A stretch of DNA of 8,914 bases, taken from positions 1-8,914 of the forward strand of contig JAGLYY010000090.1 of assembly GCA_023131935.1 (NCBI GenBank), read 5' to 3'. Under the pieces are notes generated by a model. It had not been told where the DNA came from. It was given only the letters and a program-made list of their open reading frames with translations, and searched no databases. Position 1 is the stretch's first letter; each line of letters opens with the position of its first letter. A program made the translations under genes and the position numbers. Source of the DNA: Spirochaetales bacterium (GTDB lineage: Bacteria; Spirochaetota; Spirochaetia; JAGLYY01). This document shows positions 6,203 to 8,914 of this stretch, one piece after another.

Positions 6203-7180
6203 TTATTGGAGAATTTCCTTAAGAATACGGTGAGCTTCTCTTCGATGGTCGCGGGACGCTTCATGCCACTTGAAAAGGTGGGTTTCCGAAAAAGGGCCCC
6301 TTGGTTTGATGGGGATTTTACGAATAATCGAGTTCCGGTATAAGAGCGCGTCTTTCAGCCAGAGGAGTTTGTCATATCCTGAGAAGACAGATTCGTCGAC
6401 CTCTTCCGGCGGCAGGTAAAGCGCGTCATTCAACCATTCTTTTCGATTATACGCGGGAATATCAGCTTCTATGGTGTAATCGAGAAGCCTCTCTTCGAGG
6501 GGTTTTCTGCCGGGTGGGCCGAGAATATCCTCGAGTTTCCAGAGTACCAGTTCCAGATCATTAAAAGAGCGTCTGTTGTAAGTTGCCAGGTACTTATAGA
6601 TCTTACCCGCAGCAGTAAGAAACCGTTCCCTGTTTGAAATATCAGGGTGAATCAGTCTAGTATCAACCCAGCGACTGTTCAGATCATCAGGTTTTTTTAT
6701 GGCCTGGGCGTGTCCGATGGGGGGGATAAGGGACCCCTCATCGAGAACATTCCAGGGTTCATTGATGCCGCTGAAATTTTGATGGGCCCATGAATCAGCA
6801 AAGGTGTGGAGGGCAATCCCCACTCTATAGAGGTTTCTCGTATGGAGGGCGGCAAGGAGCAGTGCCTTTACTTTGGAAGAATTGGGAGTAGTATTTAACG
6901 GGTTTGTCTTTCTGTCTCTCCTTGTCGATCCATCGATGGGGGTGTCCCCGGGGAAAAAATGAAAAGGAAGGTAGATTTCTTTCGGAAAGGAGGGAACCCA
7001 GAAACCATAATTCTGGGTTGGGGAAATAACATAATCCCTCTCTTTTGTCTTAACGTGGTAGGTGATGATGTTATTGTCAACAAACTGGCTGGAATAGGCC
7101 AGGATATTGGCATCTTCACTGGAAAACCCCGCTTTCCGGGAAAGAAAATGGATAATGTAGTAGTGAAACTCCAGGTTCAT
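6203..7180 (-). CDS. DUF6765-like protein with a putative zinc-hydrolase His/Asp signature
   Basis: A protein of unknown function, 325 residues, resembling the DUF6765 family as I remember it. It starts MNLEFHYYIIHFLSRKAGF and has no signal peptide or membrane segment. Conserved-looking blocks in order are His6 (FHYY), Asp35 (SSQFVDNN), His74 (LPFHFFPGD), His125/Asp129/His133 (GIALHTFADSWAHQNFSG) and His157 (IGHAQA, then PDD). A hydrophobic LH-x3-D-x3-H-x2-NF helix of this kind, preceded by separate His and Asp blocks, resembles the zinc ligands of bacterial phospholipase C and S1/P1 nucleases; this is inferred. The C-terminal 150 residues are helical and charged, with no recognised motif. 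The ATG at 7180 is chosen because family similarity begins there. A TTG at 7219 with an adjacent AAGG would add 13 residues, and neither start has an ideal ribosome site. Divergent from a HAD hydrolase gene and upstream of the four-cysteine gene. Confidence 0.85.
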   Translation of the reverse strand: MNLEFHYYIIHFLSRKAGFSSEDANILAYSSQFVDNNIITYHVKTKERDYVISPTQNYGFWVPSFPKEIYLPFHFFPGDTPIDGSTRRDRKTNPLNTTPNSSKVKALLLAALHTRNLYRVGIALHTFADSWAHQNFSGINEPWNVLDEGSLIPPIGHAQAIKKPDDLNSRWVDTRLIHPDISNRERFLTAAGKIYKYLATYNRRSFNDLELVLWKLEDILGPPGRKPLEERLLDYTIEADIPAYNRKEWLNDALYLPPEEVDESVFSGYDKLLWLKDALLYRNSIIRKIPIKPRGPFSETHLFKWHEASRDHRREAHRILKEILQ

Positions 7181-7263
7181 AGATTTGTTGATTTTAAGAT
7201 ACTGATGGCTTAAAGACAACCTTATTGATACTTTATCAGGATCTAAAGTAGGATAAATCCTGT

Positions 7264-7926
7264 ATGAAGATATACAGAATTCCGGAGAAGCTCCGGGGGA
7301 TCATCTTTGATATTGATAAAACTCTCTATCGTCATGAGGGGTATTTTCTCCACCAGGAAGAGGTGATCATCTCATCCTTCGCGACGCATAAAAATATCTC
7401 TCAGGAAAAAGCTAGTGAGATGATAAATAGATACCGGCAATCCTATGCTGAAATCCATGAGGGACGAAAACCCTCCCTCGGTAATACCTGTCTGCATTTC
7501 GGTGTTTCAATCTCTAGAAATGTCGATTGGCGGAAAAATGGGATCCGGCCGGCTGATTTCCTGGAACAGGATACGCGACTGAAAGAAACCCTGGCGCAGT
7601 TGTCCGGCAGATGGAAGATCGCGGCTGTTACCAATAATCCCCATTCTGTCGGGTTGGCAACCCTGAAAGCCCTGGGTGTAGAAGACCTTCTTAAAACCAT
7701 TATTGGCCTTGACACTTCGGGGGTTTCAAAACCCCATAGCAGACCATTTTCCCTGGCCTCTGAACAGCTGGATGTGCCATTTGAGAAGATGATCTCCATT
7801 GGAGACCGTTTCGAAATAGATCTGGAGCTTCCTCTGGAACTGGGGATGGGGGCGATTCTCGTGGAGTCAATGGAAGATGTTTATCAACTGCCCGGTATTC
7901 TTCAGTCTTTCGCCGGGAAATCGTAA
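7264..7926 (+). CDS. HAD-superfamily hydrolase
   Basis: Predicted cytoplasmic Mg2+-dependent phosphatase, 220 residues. Motif I is IIFDIDKTLY with Asp16 (nucleophile) and Asp18; motif II is AAVTNNPHS with Thr123; motif III is GVSKPHSRPF with Lys156; motif IV is ISIGDRFEIDL with Asp181 and Asp186. The insert between motifs I and II (about 25-105) is a helical C1-type cap. The motif order resembles phosphoglycolate phosphatase and pyrimidine-nucleotidase-like HADs, but the substrate is not decidable. The ATG at 7264 has AGGA 10 bases upstream, within a 12-base palindrome AGGATAAATCCT (7250-7261). It diverges from the DUF6765-like gene, and its last 25 bases overlap the 3' end of the opposing MBL gene. 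Confidence 0.9.
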   Translation: MKIYRIPEKLRGIIFDIDKTLYRHEGYFLHQEEVIISSFATHKNISQEKASEMINRYRQSYAEIHEGRKPSLGNTCLHFGVSISRNVDWRKNGIRPADFLEQDTRLKETLAQLSGRWKIAAVTNNPHSVGLATLKALGVEDLLKTIIGLDTSGVSKPHSRPFSLASEQLDVPFEKMISIGDRFEIDLELPLELGMGAILVESMEDVYQLPGILQSFAGKS

Positions 7927-8759
7927 TATACCCAGGGTTCGGCGAGCCCTTTGAACCGGTATTTACGGACCTTCGACAGGTTATCCTCCCAGTTATCACC
8001 ATAATGAACCAGGATCATCTTTTTTCTTGTCTCTTCAGGCAATGTCCCGAGTTCGTCAATACCGGTGTGTACTCCACCGGTAAAAAACTGGCAATCATGA
8101 AAAATTATTTCAAAATTGAACATTTTATCGAAACTTTCTATAAGTTCAGGATCAAACCGCGAATCACCGGAGAACATCACCCTTTCATCAATGATCACAC
8201 CACAGCTCCAGAAGGAGCTACGCCAGCTTTTCGGATGGTCCGGAATATGCATTGTTCTGAAGAACTTCACATTGATACCGCCGATGTCAGTTTCCATAGT
8301 CTCCCGTGGATAATCGAGGATCCATTTCGGGCGGATAATGTTCCAGAAATCGGTGAAAACCAGGTCTTCACCTTCATGTTCTTCGTTAAAAGCTGCTCCT
8401 CCACGCAATGACATATCCCAGAGGTAGTGCTGATAAATATGATTAATGACGATATTTGCCTTTTCATGCCGGACATACCGGTTCATGAGCATCACCTCTT
8501 CCAATCCCCCGATGTGGTCCGCGTGGGAGTGAGTGATGAGAAAATTATGGATGTCCATGACACTGATACCAAGTTCGTAAAGCGCCTGGGGAGTTTTTGT
8601 CCCAACGTCGATCATCAGATGATCTTTCCCTTTGATGATAATAAGGTTTGTCTGGTAATTCCTTTTCGAAAACGCGCTGCCTACACCCGTAAAGAAAATA
8701 CTCAAGTTACCCTTGTTTTCCAGGGAAATTTTTTTCTTGCGAGGTCTCCGGATCTTCAT
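7902..8759 (-). CDS. MBL-fold metallohydrolase, RNase Z-like
   Basis: Metallo-beta-lactamase-fold hydrolase of 285 residues, probably a cytoplasmic phosphodiesterase-type enzyme with two zinc ions. Metal-site motifs are THSHADHIGG (His77, His79, Asp81, His82), a histidine block TMHIPDH (His171 and His175 candidates), MFSGDSRF (Asp199) and ILVHYGD (His252). FHDCQF (221-226) and the following VHTGIDELG (His231) resemble the His motif and second histidine of RNase Z/ElaC enzymes. The characteristic tRNA-binding exosite arm is not evident, so I do not call it RNase Z itself; cyclic-nucleotide or other phosphodiester substrates are equally possible. The first 18 residues are strongly basic (RRPRKKK). 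The ATG at 8759 has a strong GGAGGAGAG upstream. Convergent with the HAD gene, overlapping it by 25 bases. Confidence 0.9.
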   Translation of the reverse strand: MKIRRPRKKKISLENKGNLSIFFTGVGSAFSKRNYQTNLIIIKGKDHLMIDVGTKTPQALYELGISVMDIHNFLITHSHADHIGGLEEVMLMNRYVRHEKANIVINHIYQHYLWDMSLRGGAAFNEEHEGEDLVFTDFWNIIRPKWILDYPRETMETDIGGINVKFFRTMHIPDHPKSWRSSFWSCGVIIDERVMFSGDSRFDPELIESFDKMFNFEIIFHDCQFFTGGVHTGIDELGTLPEETRKKMILVHYGDNWEDNLSKVRKYRFKGLAEPWVYYDFPAKD

Positions 8760-8914
8760 GACGTCTCTCCTCCCGGTGGATTCTTACATTCTAATCATTC
8801 TTCTCTATTAAAAAGACTGGTCAGCGACTTCATTATCGAATAAAATAGGGTAATTGTCAAAACAGGAGAGCAATTCTCATTTTGGCATGGATTATGACAC
8901 AGCCGGATAAAATT
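8760..8914. other. MBL upstream region and possible plus-strand gene start at the edge
   Basis: These 155 bases hold the MBL gene's leader (ribosome site on the minus strand at about 8763-8776). On the plus strand, TGGTCA (8818-8823) and TAAAAT (8841-8846), 17 bases apart, could be a promoter. AGGAGAG (8864-8870) precedes a TTG at 8882 and an in-frame ATG at 8894 whose frame is open to the end (M-T-Q-P-D-K-I). Too little is visible to call a gene. Confidence 0.25.

Noticed and set aside
7225..7254. Promoter TTGATA ... TAGGAT for the HAD gene
   Set aside because: The -10 box is poor, and transcription would start within a few bases of the ATG, excluding the ribosome site.
8427..8843. 138-codon plus-strand frame over the MBL start
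   Set aside because: It covers the MBL catalytic HSHADH motif in antisense and has no domain of its own.
1..8914. Mobile element, phage or defence island
   Set aside because: No transposase, integrase, toxin-antitoxin, restriction or nuclease-effector gene, and no long terminal inverted repeats or target duplications were seen.

Overview
The window carries ten protein-coding genes: nine complete and one cut by the left edge. They are closely spaced on both strands, with no tRNA, rRNA, CRISPR array, transposase or phage gene. Base composition looks mid-range, start codons are mostly ATG and Shine-Dalgarno sites are clear, so this is a bacterial chromosome segment. The host is uncertain. A secreted PEGA-repeat protein next to B12-dependent mutase and peptide/amino-acid catabolic genes fits an anaerobic or facultative Gram-negative lineage such as Spirochaetota, but this is an inference from gene types only.

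Left region (1-4090). A minus-strand pair holds a HAD phosphatase of the beta-phosphoglucomutase type (1360-665) followed by the N-terminal 198 codons of a methylmalonyl-CoA mutase large subunit (595-1, running off the window). Divergent from it on the plus strand are ornithine aminotransferase rocD (1446-2657) and an M29 metallo-aminopeptidase (2855-4090). The last two are separated by 197 bases that hold repeats of a short GGCTGTAG word and a bulged hairpin. Together these genes suggest use of peptides and amino acids: an aminopeptidase releases amino acids, RocD feeds ornithine carbon to glutamate semialdehyde, and the mutase interconverts methylmalonyl-CoA and succinyl-CoA.

Middle region (4103-7180). 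Four minus-strand genes, in transcription order, are a 325-aa protein resembling the DUF6765 family (7180-6203), a 72-aa four-cysteine protein (6096-5878), a ZIP-family metal transporter (5748-4936) and a PEGA-repeat envelope protein (4861-4103). A strong intrinsic terminator (5819-5857) closes the four-cysteine gene and separates it from the ZIP gene.

Right region (7264-8914). A plus-strand HAD hydrolase, divergent from the DUF6765-like gene, ends tail to tail with a 25-base overlap against a minus-strand RNase Z-like metallo-beta-lactamase-fold hydrolase (8759-7902). The last 155 bases are the MBL gene's upstream region, with a weak hint of a plus-strand gene starting at the edge.

I found no convincing multi-gene novel system. 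The most interesting unknown is the DUF6765-like protein. Its ordered His/Asp motifs resemble the trinuclear zinc site of zinc-dependent phospholipase C and S1/P1 nucleases. The four-cysteine protein lies just downstream of it.
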